Counted from the first letter of the stretch, positions 1-11,812 are shown. The stretch is 64,000 nt of DNA from Rutidosis leptorrhynchoides (GCF_046630445.1 NC_092333.1:4550001-4614000), one strand, 5' to 3'. Numbers and translations are program-made. Notes: generated from the sequence alone by a model not told the origin.

Positions 1-46
1 ATTGATGTGGAGCCACACATGAAGTACACGGTCACTTCCTTTGAAA
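1..46. other. flank left of element A1, probably part of an older LTR
   Basis: The last five bases (42-46, TGAAA) are the left target-site duplicate of A1; the matching copy is at 12441-12445. By continuity with 12446-13008 this short flank should belong to the same older insertion, but it is too short to classify by itself. Confidence 0.4.
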
Positions 47-989
47 TGTAAGATCCTGTTTCCCAGGTGGTTGGGACGCCGTCCAGATGGGTGGGACGCC
101 GTGTCCAAATGTTCTGGCGGGCCAGCTGTCTATTTTAGATATTTAAAGAGGGAAAAGTGGTAATTTTACATTGGGAATGAATTTAAGGACCTAGATCAGT
201 TGGGGAGCCTCATTTACTCCATTCCATCTACCTTATCCTCTTCCACTTAAAATCTAGAAAGAGAGAAAGATTCTAGAGTGAGAGAGCTCAAATCAAGGAA
301 GAAGAAGGTCAAATCGGGTCTTAGTGCGTGTTTTAAAGTTGTTCATCTAGCCCCTAGCTACGTTGTGATTGTGGTGGTAAGTTCTAAACCTAACTTTTTT
401 ACTTAATTAGTAATAAAGGTTAGGGTTTGGGTTAGTGATGAACATAAAATGCATTATTAGTGATTTGGGGGTTTTTGGGTAAGTTTGGGTCAAGAAGACT
501 CAAAAGTTACTAACCTAGGGTTTTGGGATGTTAATTGTGGTTATGAGTCTTGAATTGGTTAGTTAACTACTAGCACACCTAGATGTTATGTAAGTGGGTG
601 TTATTTGGGTTGTGGGTGACCCGAATGGGTGTGTTATCTTTAAAATGGGTCAAACGAGTCTTTGATGACCTAGGTTGGTTAATGTGTGTGAAAGTGCTAT
701 AACTTGTGTTAAAAAGTGTTTTAAGACCATGTTTGACTAGTGTTAGAGTTTTGGTGATGTTGACCCAAATATTAGAATTAATAGTGCAAATGGGTCGAAA
801 TTGCACCATGGGTCAAAATGACACTAGAATGGTGAGTGAGTTGGTTGACCAACTTGATCTTGTGATTAATTATGTGCATAATGTAATAGGTACGTTACAT
901 TGAAGGTTGCAAGCTCGGTTATCTTTCACAAAAGACTTTGAGGTGAGTGGAATAATTATATATGTATGTATATGATTTATTTACTTGCG

Positions 990-1244
990 GGGTATGGGTT
1001 AAAGTTGATGTTGACGATACCATATCCTAGAGTATAATGTTGTGTTGATGAGGGTTAAAGTTCGATGTTGACGATACCTCATGTATGGATTTAAAGTTCG
1101 ATGTTGACGAAGCCATACACTATTGTAGTGACATTTGATTAGGGTTTAAGTTCGATGTTGACGATACCTCATATGTGGGTTTAAGTTCGATGTTGACGAT
1201 ACCACATTTATTAGGGTTTAAGTTCGATGTTGAAGATACCATTC
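990..1244 (+). repeat. tandem hairpin array with conserved loop and varying stems (5' LTR copy)
   Basis: Five to six units share a loop containing AAGTTCGATGTTGACGATA and are flanked by short arms that differ between units yet remain complementary. Examples: GGGTATGG (990-997) with CCATATCC (1020-1027, one G-U pair); ATGAGG (1048-1053) with CCTCAT (1077-1082); TGTATGG (1082-1088) with CCATACA (1113-1119); ATGTGG (1173-1178) with CCACAT (1202-1207). The unit at about 1141-1170 pairs only partly. The last unit has lost its left arm here but keeps it in the 3' LTR. Function unknown. Confidence 0.85.
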
Positions 1245-1883
1245 GTTGGGCTAGCCTTGGGATTTTAGTACTAATGGATGTTGTGAACATCAATGTTTAT
1301 GTATTCGTGTTGTAGCATGTTGTATTGTTGTGTTATATGCAATTGTTGTACTAACCTTGTTATCGTGGTTTTAGCGTTATACATTATAAAGGTATGCTAA
1401 TTATGTTGCTAGTATGTATGCGGATTTGGTGTAAGTGATCGCATGTAAGTAAGTTATATATGTATATGTATAATTATTGCATTCACTAAGCTTTAGCTTA
1501 CCCTCCCATTGTTTACCTTTTTAGGCTCCGGCGTGGACAAAAGAAAAGGTATTCGGTTGGATTAGTGGTCTCCCGCTTATTTTGATAGGGGATGCTTTTG
1601 GGTTAGCTTTCGGAAGTTCGGCCAAGATTTGGGTAGTTTAACCCCAAACACCATGCTCTAGGTGTCATTTGGAATTTAAACTATGATGGTCGAAACTTGT
1701 ATTTTGAACGAATTTCGTAGAACGGGACATTGTGGGCCCGGTGTTGTAAAACTCGTTTTGATGATGAAAATCTCTTAGTTTTACTTATTATAACATGTTG
1801 TGAAAAGGTCTTCGTTTAAAAGTATAGGGAAGCGGGATTTCCGCTCGTGTAATTTGGAACCCGAGATCAGAACCGGACAGTTC

Positions 1884-1945
1884 ATTGGGACGCCGTCCCA
1901 ATTGTTTGGACGCCGTCCAAGTTTTCAGTACTGGACGCCGTCCAG
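1884..1945 (+). repeat. cluster of three near-palindromes, GGACG-C-CGTCC core
   Basis: Three sites with a single unpaired central C: 1884-1902 (ATTGGGACG C CGTCCCAAT), 1906-1920 (TTGGACG C CGTCCAA) and 1931-1945 (CTGGACG C CGTCCAG). Flanking bases differ between sites but stay complementary within each. Related sites occur near the LTR start (70-110, 10378-10470), at 12324-12380, and in the unrelated-length LTRs of E1. Confidence 0.85.
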
Positions 1946-2008
1946 ATGTACTAGTCCAGAAAAAAAATTAGGTGTGTTTTTGGTATAACGAGGTCGGGTC
2001 GTTACAAG

Positions 2009-2020
2009 TGGTATCAGAGC
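2009..2020 (+). promoter_or_regulatory. primer binding site of A1 (initiator tRNA-Met type)
   Basis: TGGTATCAGAGC, two bases after the 5' LTR. This is the standard plant Ty3/gypsy site complementary to the 3' end of initiator tRNA-Met, where minus-strand DNA synthesis starts. Confidence 0.95.
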
Positions 2021-2385
2021 ATGGTCTAAGGGATTTAGGTGACTTGAGATAGGTGCCTAGACTTAGACTTTATTGTGTATGCGCGTTATGCGGGACTTGT
2101 AGGAGACGGGTCGGACCGGGGATTGGTTAGTGCCTAGTTTTAGGTGAACTAACTATGCGATAATTGTTTTGTGTTGTGTTTTGCAATCATCAAGCGAGAT
2201 AGACATTGTACTAGCAAGTTAATGTGACGTGATCGCGTAACAATGATTAGCTACCATTGTTACGGGTTCAAATCGTGTCGAACAAGCGATGTACGACGAT
2301 TGTTGAGCAAGATGGGGTGGTGAGGTGTTCATGTATATTGTGTCATGTCTTTTAGTTCGTTATTTAATTTACTTCATTTTATAGA

Positions 2386-3285
2386 ATGAAGATGAGAAAT
2401 GGACATGATACCAATGAAGGAGGCATGAGCGAGGGCGTTGAACTCACGACCAAGGTTGAGGCCATCTTTAAAAGGCTAAAAACGGAATTTCTTGACGATG
2501 TCCGAAAGGTTTTCCAAGAATCGGTTGATGGGCAAGTAATCGAAATGATCAATGAGCGAAAGAATGCCCCGATCGAGGAGGCATTAGAATCTAGAAACAT
2601 TCATCCTCGTGGTGAAGGGGGTGATGGTAATGGTGGTTATGGAAGGCGAGACTTCCACTACAAAAACTTCAAGGATGCTCAACCTCCTAATTTTAATGGG
2701 GTGAGGGATCCATTGAAGAGCACATGTTGGATTTCCGACATTGAGGGGGCTTTTCGTACCGCGGAGTGTCCTCCCGAGAAGAAGACGATGTATGGTTCTA
2801 GCATGTTACGTGAAGAAGCCAAGTTGTGGTGGGACGATAAAATTAAGTTTTATGGTGAAGAACAATGCACGAGCTTAATGTGGGAAGAGTTTAAAAAGGA
2901 ATTTTTCAAAGAATACCGAACTCCTTCCAACCTTGATAAAATCCGGGACGAGTTGCACAATTTGCGACAAGGTTCAATGGACTTGGTTACCCTCAAGTCG
3001 ACCTTCTTGGCAAAGACTCATTTTTGTCCGGAATATGTTGGTGATGATCATAAGTTGATGTTAGATTTTTATCGTACGCTAAGCGATGAGTTAAAGCGCA
3101 AGATTAGTCGGGGAATGGCTAAGTCTTTTGAGGAATTGTTTGAGTTAGCCCGGGGCTTCGAACCGGAAGTCCCAAAGCAAAGCGATTTCTCTTTCTCTAA
3201 GAGAAAATTTGAAGGTTCGAGTCATTCGAACTTTTCCAACAAGAAAAGCAAAAAGGGTTCCGAAAGTGTGAATAGTGTGAAGTAG
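2386..3285 (+). pseudogene. A1 gag, capsid part, ended by an in-frame stop
   Basis: 299 codons from ATG 2386. The protein would form the virus-like particle. A charged N-terminal stretch leads into a Ty3-type retrotransposon gag domain (roughly residues 95-250) with the typical WW-near-DKI and LRQGSM signatures. A basic tail rich in Lys and Ser follows. The TAG at 3283-3285 cuts the frame just before the zinc knuckles, which continue in the same frame, so this is one broken gag-pol ORF. In related chromoviruses this spot reads as a Gln codon, so a C-to-T change is likely. Confidence 0.85.
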
Positions 3286-4548
3286 GGTGGTTTAGGGAAC
3301 TTTATCCCTACTAGCTACAATTGTGGGGTACGTGGTCATTTGTCTCGAGATTGTACAAAGCCTCCTTATACAAACAAGCTCACTTGTTTTAATTGCAACA
3401 AAGAAAGACACCGAAAGTCGGAGTGTCCCGATTTGAACACCGATCATGTCAAAAGGCTAGAGAAGGCGGCGGGTACGGCTCAAGGGCGAAACTATTTGAT
3501 GACTAATGACGAAGCCAAGCAATCCAATGAAGTTGTCTCAGGTACTTTCATGGTTGACTCTAATCCGGCAAGGATCCTATTTGATAGTGGTGCTAACTTG
3601 TCGTTTGTTTCTCCAAAATTTGTGCCTAAACTTAATAAACCGCTAGTTAAGCTAAGTCATTCGATAGAAGTTGAAATAGTGGATGGCAAGACGGCGCTAG
3701 TGGTTGATGTGTGTAAAAATTGTAATGTTGTGTTTGGTGCCGAAAGTTTCAAAATCGACCTCATTCCGATGACTTTGGGTGATTTTGATTTTGTCGTTGG
3801 TATGGATTGGCTCGATTGTAATAGAGCCGATAATGCATGCCATGAAAAGTCTATTCGTGTGAAGACCCCAAGTGGGGGAGAGTTAATTATTCATGGCGAT
3901 AAGCGAAGAAGACTTGTACCGATATGCTCTTTTGCAAAGGCACGTCATTTCCTTGTTAGTGGTGGCATGGCTTTTATTGCCCATGTTGTTGATACTCGTG
4001 ATGAACCACCACCTATTCGTGAAATTTTGGTGGTTAATGAATTTGAAGACGTTTTTCCGGATGAGTTACCGGGTGTTCCGGCGGAAAGACAAGTTGAATT
4101 TCGCATTGAGTTGGTTCCGGGGGCTTACCCCATTGCTAAAACTCCTTATCGTTTAGCGCAGACAGAAATGCAAGAGTTCTTAAATCAAACCCAAGAGTTG
4201 CTTGAAAAGGGTTTTATTCGACCGAGTGCTTCGCCATGGGGCGCTCTGGTTGTATTCGTGCAGAAGAAGGATGGTAGTATGCGGATGTGCATCGATTATC
4301 GGGAGTTGAATAAAGTGACGATCAAGAATCGTTATCCATTGCCTCAGATTGACGATTTGTTTGACCAACGCCAAAGTGCGACGTATTTCTCAAAGATTGA
4401 ACTACGGTCCGGCTATCACCAAATGCGGGTCCGCGAGGAAGACATTGAGAAAACGGCTTTTCCAACGCGTTACGGGCATTTTGAATTTATGGTTATTCCT
4501 TTTGGTCTTACGAATGCACCAGTGGCATTCATGGACCTTATGAACTGA
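3286..4548 (+). pseudogene. A1 zinc knuckle, aspartic protease and RT N-terminal half
   Basis: Same frame as gag. Two CCHC boxes lie near 3310-3440: the first has lost its first Cys (a Ser stands there), the second ([14 protein letters not shown]) is complete. The protease active site is FDSGANLSF near 3580-3606. The RT part follows with the [16 protein letters not shown] and [11 protein letters not shown] blocks of Ty3/gypsy RT (about 4060-4320). TGA at 4546-4548 ends it where chromoviruses have an Arg codon (NRVC), consistent with CGA to TGA. Confidence 0.88.
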
Positions 4549-5073
4549 GTGTGCCAACCTATGTTGGATAAGTCAATAATTGTGTTCATTGACGACATAC
4601 TTGTCTACTCGAAGAGTATGAACGAACATGAACGTCATTTGCGTGAAGTATTGAAGACGTTGCGAAAGGAGAAATTGTATGCAAAATTCTCCAAATGTGA
4701 ATTTTGGCTAAGGGAAGTTCAATTCCTTGGCCATATTGTGAACAAAGATGGTATTCAAGTGGATCCGGGGAAGATCGAGACGGTAAAGAGATGGGGACGA
4801 CCGACTACGCCTACGGAAATCCGAAGTTTTCTCGAATTAGCTGGTTATTATCGTCGGTTTATCCAAGACTTTTCTAAAATTGCTTCTCCATTGACGAAAT
4901 TGACAAGAAAGAACGCGAGGTTTAATTGGGAGAACGAGCAAGAAATTGCTTTTCAATTTCTAAAAGAGAAGTTGTGTCAAGCTCCAGTTTTAGTATTGCC
5001 GGAAGGTGTAGATGACATGACGGTTTATTGTGATGCTTCTTTAAATGGGATCGGTTGTGTTCTAATGCAATGA
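4549..5073 (+). pseudogene. A1 RT catalytic half and start of RNase H
   Basis: Continues in frame. It carries the RT active-site block [10 protein letters not shown] (near 4585-4614), then KCEFW and the FLGHIV block, and the start of RNase H with [15 protein letters not shown] (near 5026-5070), which contains the first catalytic Asp. TGA at 5071-5073 again replaces an expected Arg codon (QRGK in relatives). Without readthrough no full polymerase could be made. Confidence 0.88.
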
Positions 5074-6216
5074 GGTAAAGTCATCGCGTATGCCTCTCAA
5101 CAATTAAAGGAACACGAAACGAGATATCCCACTCATGATCTTGAGTTGGCGGCGGTTGTTCATGCGTTGAAAATTTGGCGCCATTACTTGTATGGTGTCA
5201 AGTGTATAATTTATTCGGATCACAAGAGTTTGAAACTCCTTTTCGATCAACGAGATTTGAATTATTGTCAACGTAGATGGATGGATGTGGTGAAAGACTA
5301 TGATTGTGAAATATTTTATCATCCGGGTAAGGCGAATGTGGTCGCGGATGCGTTAAGTCGGAAGAGTCAACATCCGGCGATACGAGTAGGATCGTTACGC
5401 ATGATTATTACTAACGATTTTCTTGTAAAGCTTGGCGAGACTCAAATCGAAGCTTTTGTTAACAATAAGCATGAGGAACGAATCGTGGGACAAACAGAGT
5501 CTATTACCTTAGGTCCACATGGTATGTTATCCTTTCAAGGACGAGTGTGGGTGCCTAAAATGGGTGATTATCGGCGAGTGCTACTTGATGATGCACATAA
5601 GTCAAGGTATTCCATTCACCAGGGCGCGACAAAAATGTATATTGATTTGAAGAGAGAGTATTGGTGGTCGGGCATGAAACGTGATGTTGTTAAGTATGTT
5701 GAAAAATGCGTCACGTGTTTGCAAGTGAAAGCCGAACACCAAAAGCTGTATGGTAAGTTACAACCGTTAGAAATTCTGAAATGGAAATGGGAGCACATTA
5801 CCATGGATTTCATCACAAAGTTACCAAAAACGGCGAGAACCCAATTTGACTCGATTTGGGTAATAGTTGATCGATTGACGAAAAGTGCCTTGTTTCTTCC
5901 AATTCGGGAAGCTATATCATCGGAGACTTTGGCTAAGTTGTTTATCAAGGAAGTGATATCAAGGCATGGGGTTCCTATATCTACTATTTCGGATCGAGAT
6001 ACCCGTTTCACATCTCAGTTTTGGGAGAAGTTTCATGAAGATATGGGTACACAATTGAAATTGAGCACGGCGTATCATCTTCAAACGGACGGTCAAACTG
6101 AACGTACGAATCAAACTTTGGAGGATATGTTACGGGCGTGTATTATTGATTTCGGTGGTAGTTGGGATGAGAAATTGCCTTTGGTGGAATTCTCGTACAA
6201 TAATAGTTATCATACT
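5074..6216 (+). pseudogene. A1 RNase H end and integrase, cut by an LTR insertion
   Basis: The open frame covers the rest of RNase H ([10 protein letters not shown], then [10 protein letters not shown] near 5320-5365), the HHCC zinc domain of integrase (HQGATK... then CVTCLQVK, near 5615-5730) and the DDE core: Asp in ITMDF near 5800, Asp in SDRDTRF near 5992, Glu in DGQTERTNQ near 6090. It stops at the NNSYHT block because family-G DNA entered at 6217. Reading resumes at 9683 with SIGMPPYE, exactly the expected continuation. Confidence 0.9.
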
Positions 6217-9200
6217 TGAAAAGTCACGTTCATATTGATTATAAACGTTCCATATTAATTGATTTCGTTGCGAGGTTTTGACCTCTATATGAGACGTTTT
6301 TCAAAGACTGCATTCATTTTTAAAACAACCATAACCTTTATTTTATCAATAAAGGTTTTAAAAGCATTACGTAGATTATCAAATAATGATAATCTAAAAT
6401 ATACTGTTTACACATGACCATTACATAATGGTTTACAATAGAAATATATTACATCGACATATGTTTCTTGAATGCAGTTTTTACACAATATCATACAAAC
6501 ATGGACTCCAAATCTTGTCCTTATTTTAGTATACAACAGCGGAAGCTCTTAGTATTCACCTGAGAATAAACATGCTTTAAACGTCAACAAAAATGTTGGT
6601 GAGTTATAGGTTTAACCTATATATATCAAATCGTAACAATAGACCACAAGATTTCATATTTCAATACACATCCCATACATAGAGATAAAAATCATTCATA
6701 TGGTGAACACCTGGTAACCGACATTAACAAGATGCATATATAAGAATATCCCCATCATTTCGGGACACCCTTAGGATATGATATAAATTTCGAAGTACTA
6801 AAGCATCCGGTACTTTGGATGGGTTTGTTAGGCCCAATAGATATATCTTTAGGATTCGCGTCAATTAGGGTGTCTGTTCCCTAATTCTTAGATTACCAGA
6901 CTTAATAAAAAGGGGCATATTCGATTTCGATAATTCAACAATAGAATGTAGTTTCACGTACTTGTGTCTATTTTGTAAATCATTTATAAAACCTGCATGT
7001 ATTCTCATCCCAAAAATATTAGATTTTAAAAGTGGGACTATAACTCACTTTCACATATATTTCCTTCCTCTGAAATAAGACTTGGCCACGGATCGATTCA
7101 CGAACCTATACAAATATGTACATATATATCAAAGTATGATCAAAATATAATTACAACCATTTTTATTATGTTTTAAAGATTTGAGTGTATTAAGTCAGCT
7201 ATCCTCGTTAATAACCTACAACTAGTTGTCTACAGTTAGATGTACAGAAATAAATCGATATATATATGATCTTGAATCAATCCATGACCCAGTGTATACA
7301 CGTCTCAGGCTAGATCACAACTCAAAGTATATATATTTTTGGAATCAACCTCAACCCTGTATAGCTAACTCCAACATTACTGCATATAGAGTGTCTATGG
7401 TTGTTCCAAATAATACATATACATGGGTCGATATGATATGTCAAAACATTTGCATACGTGTCTATGGTATCCCAAGATTACATAATATAATAGAATACAT
7501 GTATAATACAATATAAGTTAGCTAGGATATGATTTGTATAGATTTGTTAAACATTTCCCGTAGCTAAAAAGATCAAAAATATCCAATCTTGTTTTACCCA
7601 TAACTTCTTCATTTTAAATCCGTTTTGAGTGAATCAAATTTCTATGATTTCATATTGAACTCTAATTTAAGAATCCAAATAGAAAAAGTATAGGTTTATA
7701 GTCAAAAATTTAAGTTACATGTCAATTACTAAAGAGGTAGTCATTTCCGTTGAAAGAAAGACATCTTGATGACCATTTTGAAAAACATACTTTCACTTTG
7801 AGTTTAACCAAGATTTTTGGATATAGTTTCATGTTCATATGAAAAATCATTTTCCCAGAAGAACAACTTTTAAATAAAGTTTATCATAGTTTTTAATTAT
7901 CCAAACCAAAACAGCCCCCGGTTTCACTACGACGGCGTATATCCGATTTTATGGTGTTCATCGTGTTTCCAGGTTTTAAATCATTAAGTTAGCATATCAT
8001 ATAGATATAGAACATGTGTTTAGTTGATTTTAAAAGTCAAGTTAGAAGGATTAACTTTTGTTTGCGAACAAGTTTGGAATTAACTAAACTATGTTCTAGT
8101 GATTACAAGTTTAAACCTTCGAATAAGATAGCTTTATATGTATGAATCGAATGATGTTATGAACATCATTACTACCTCAAGTTTTCTGGATAAAACTGCT
8201 GGAAATGAAAAAAATGGATCTAGCTTGAAAGGATCCTTGGATGGCTTGAAAGTTCTTGAAGCAGAATCATGACACAAAAACAGTTCAAGTAAGATTTTCA
8301 CTCAAAATAAGATTGTTATAGTTGTATAAATTGAATCAAAGTTTGAATATGAATATTACCTTGAATTAGAAAGATAAACTACTGTAAATAACAAAGGTTC
8401 CTTGATCTTAGATGATTACTTGGAATGGATTAGAAAGCTTGGAAGTAGACTTGCAAACTTGGAAGTATTCTTGATTTTTATGAAACTATACTTATGAAAT
8501 TTATGAAGAACACTTAGAACTTGAAGATGGAACTTGAGAGAGATCAATTATATGAAGAAAATTGAAGAATGAAAGTGTTTGTAGGTGTTTTTGGTCGTTG
8601 GTATATGGATTAGATATAAATGATATGTAATTTTATTTTCATGTAAATAAGTCATGAATGATTACTAATATTTTTGTAATTTTATGAGATATTTCATGAT
8701 AGTTGCCAAATGATGGTTCCCAAATGTGTTAGGTGACTCACATGGGCTACTAAGAGCTTATCATTGGAGTGTATATACCAATAGTATATACATCTAAAAG
8801 CTGTGTATTGTAGGAGTACGAATACGGGTGCATACGAGTAGAATTGTTGATGAAACTGAACGAGGATGTAATTGTAAGCATTTTTGTTAAGTAGAAGTAC
8901 TTAGATATGTGTCTTGAAGTCTTTCAAAAGTGTAAGAATACATATCAAAACACAACATGTATATACATGCTAATGGAGTCGTTAAGTCTTCGTTAGTCGT
9001 TACTTGTAAGTGTTGTTTTGAAACCTTTAAGTTAACGATCTAAATTAATGTTGTTAACCCAATGTTTATTATATCAAATGAGATGTTAAATTATTATTTT
9101 ATCATGATATTATGATGTATGAATATCTCTTAATATGATATATACATTAAAATATCGTTACAACGATAATCGTTACATATAAGTCTCGTTTCGTAATTCT

Positions 9201-9677
9201 TGAGTTAGTAGTCTTGTTTTTACATATGTAGTTCATTGTTAACACACTTAATGATATATTTAAATATCATTTTATCATGTTAAATATAGTGTATCAATAT
9301 CTTAATATGATACATATGTATTTAGTAGACGTTATCATAACGATAATCGTTATATATATCATTTCGAGTTTCTTAACTTAGTAATCTCATTTCTTATATA
9401 TATCACACATTGTTAATATACTTAGTGAGATACTTACTCATCATAATCTCATGTCAACCATATATATATGTCTATATATACCACAACATGTAGTTTTTAC
9501 AAATTTGTAACGTTCGTGAATCACCGGTCAACTTGGGTGATCAATTGTCTATATGAAACTTATTTCATTTAATCAAGTCTTAACAAGTTTGATTGCTTAA
9601 CACGTTGGAAACCTTTAGTCATGTAAATATCAATCTCAATTAATATATATAAACATGGAAAAGTTCGGGTCACTACA
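6217..9677 (-). mobile_element. solo LTR of family G inside the A1 integrase
   Basis: 3461 bp flanked by a perfect 5-bp duplication ATACT (6212-6216, 9678-9682). On the minus strand it starts TGTAGTGACCCGAAC and ends in ...CA, and it matches the 3463-bp LTR at 56575-60037 along its length. No primer site, gag or pol lies within it, so it is a solo LTR left by LTR-LTR recombination. ORFs called inside it (such as 7226-7516) have no recognisable product. Confidence 0.93.
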
Positions 9678-9682
9678 ATACT

Positions 9683-9949
9683 AGTATCGGGATGCCACCT
9701 TATGAGATGCTTTATGGGCGGGGGTGTCGAACTCTGATTTGTTGGGGTGAAGTGGGTCAAAGAGAAATTGGGAGTACTGATTTGGTTCTAAAGACGAATA
9801 GTAAGATTGATATGATTCGGGCTCATTTGAAAAAGGCTCAAGATAGACAAAAGTCGTATGCCGACAAACCTAGGCGACCGATTGAGTTCCAAGAGGGTGA
9901 TATGGTAATGCTTAAGGTTTCGCCATGGAAGGGTAATATTCGGTTTTGA
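9683..9949 (+). pseudogene. A1 integrase C-terminal part before the frameshift
   Basis: Resumes integrase after the solo LTR with the SIGMPPYEMLYGR block, then KKAQDRQKSYAD and the GDMVMLKVSPWKG block typical of Ty3/gypsy integrase C-termini. A one-base gain in a T run (9944-9947) shifts the frame, and TGA at 9947-9949 ends it. The next segment continues in the +1 frame with the expected KWGKLAPRF. Confidence 0.85.
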
Positions 9950-10358
9950 AAAATGGGGAAAGTTAGCTCCTCGGTTTATTGGGCCATTTAAAGTTTTATC
10001 TCTTATGGGTAAAGTTTCGTATCGTTTGGAATTACCTGAAGAGCTTGCGGGGATCCATAATATATTTCATGGTTCCCATCTCCGTAAGTGTCTTACGGAT
10101 GATTCATCATGGGTGCCATTAGACGAGATTGAACTAAACAATAAATTAGAGTATGTCGAGAAGCCGATTGCTATACTCGATGAAAAGGTGAAAAGGTTGA
10201 GGAATAAAGAGGTGAGAACTTTCAAGGTTCAATGGCGTCGTAGTATAGGTTTCGAGTTTACGTGGGAACCCGAAGAGTTTGTCCTAGTGTATCTTCCTGC
10301 TTGTCATGCGGCTTGGATTGCGAGGTCGCAATTCGGTTCAAGTGGGGGAGAGTTGTAA
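9948..10358 (+). pseudogene. A1 integrase tail and chromodomain-like C-terminus
   Basis: Continues after the frameshift: KLAPRFIGPFKVL, then VSYRLELPEELAGIHNIFH and SHLRKC, the conserved end of Ty3/gypsy integrases. The last third (about 10150-10300) has the chromodomain-like pattern: a conserved ILDEKVKRLRNKEV strand, FKVQW, and TWEPEE. In chromoviruses this domain is thought to steer integration to heterochromatin. The final codons read into the polypurine tract and LTR edge. Confidence 0.82.
10341..10353 (+). promoter_or_regulatory. polypurine tract of A1
   Basis: AGTGGGGGAGAGT directly before the 3' LTR, where plus-strand DNA synthesis would be primed. Confidence 0.85.
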
Positions 10359-11812
10359 GATCCTGTTTCCCAGGTGGTTGGGACGCCATCTAGATGGGTG
10401 GAGCGCCGTCCCAGTGTGAAGGACTGGACGTCGTCCAGACAGTTTGGATGCCGTCCAAACGTTCTGGCGGGCTAGCTATCTATTTTAGATATTTAAAGAG
10501 GGCAAAGTGGTAATTTCACATTGGGAACGAATTTAAGGCCCTAGATCAGTTGGGGAGCCTCATTTACTCCATTCCATCGACCTTATCCTTTTCCACTTAA
10601 AATCTAGAGAGAGAGAAAGATTCTAGAGTGAGAGAGCTCTAATCAAGGAAGAAGAAGGTCGAATCGGGTCTTAGTGCGACTTCTAAAGTTGTTCATCTAG
10701 CCCCTAGCTATGTTGTGATTGTGGTGGTAAGTTCTAAACCTAACTTCTTTGCTTAATTAGTAATAAAGGTTAGGGTTTGGGTTAGTGATGAACATAAAAT
10801 GCATTATTAGTGATTTGGGGGTTTTTGGGTAAGTTTGGGTCAAGAAGACTCAAAAGTTACTAACCTAGGGTTTTGGGATGTTAATTGTGGTTATGAGTCT
10901 TGAATTAGTTAGTTAACTACTAGCACACCTAGATGTTATGTAAGTGGGTGTTATTTGGGTTGTGGGTGACCCGAATGGGTGTGTTAACTTTAAAATGGGT
11001 CAAACGAGTCTTTGATGACCTAGGTTGGTTAATGTGTGTGAAAGTGCTATAACTTGTGTTAAAAAGTGTTTTAAGACCATATTTGACTAGTGTTAGGGTT
11101 TTGGTGATGTTGACGCAAATATTAGAATTAAGAGTGCAAATGGGTCGGAATTGCACCATGGGTCAAAATGACACTAGAATGGTGAGTGAGTTGGTTGACC
11201 AACTTGATCTTGTGATTTATTATGTGCATAATGTAATAGGTACATTACATTGAAGGTTGCAAGCTCGGTTATCTTTCGCAAAAGACTTTGAGGTGAGTGG
11301 AATAATTATATATGTATGTATATGATTTATTTACTTGTGGGGTATGGGTTAAAGTTGATGTTGACGATACCATATCCTAGAGTATAATGTTGTGTTGATG
11401 AGGGTTAAAGTTCGATGTTGACGATACCTCATGTATGGATTTAAAGTTCGGTGTTGACGAAGCCATACACTATTGTAGTGACATTTGACGAGGGTTTAAG
11501 TTCGATGTTGACGATACCTCATATGTGGGTTTAAGTTCGATGTTGACGATACCACATTTATTAGGACGAATGGGAATTAAGTTCGATGTTGACGATACCA
11601 TTCGTTGGGCTAGCCTTGGAATTTGAGTACTAATGGATGTTGTGAACATCAATGTTTATGTATTCGTGTTGTAGCATGTTGTATTGTTGTGTTATATGCA
11701 ATTGTTGTACTAGCCTTGTTATCGTGGTTTTAGCGTTATACATTATAAAGGTATGCTAATTATGTTGCTAGTATGTATACGGATTTGGTGTAAGTGATTG
11801 CATGTAAGTAAG

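Larger units (their letters stand above)
47..2006 (+). repeat. 5' LTR of A1
   Basis: 1960 bp, begins TGTAAGATCC and ends GGGTCGTTACA; the same sequence recurs at 10354-12440. A TATA-like ATATTTAAAG lies at 139-148, so most of the LTR downstream would be transcribed leader. It holds an array of small hairpins (990-1244) and GGACGCCGTCC-type near-palindromes at both ends (about 70-110 and 1884-1945). It lacks the long TA run seen in the 3' LTR and has fewer of the palindromes near its start. ORFs called inside it recur in the partner LTR but match no protein family I know. Confidence 0.92.

Noticed and set aside
579..903. ORFs in the A1 LTR, repeated at 10929-11253
   Set aside because: LTR pair effect; composition is non-coding and stops differ little from chance.
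990..1244. CRISPR-like array in the A1 LTR
   Set aside because: Repeats are imperfect, spacers are 6-20 bp and complementary to each other, and this is plant DNA; the hairpin explanation fits better.
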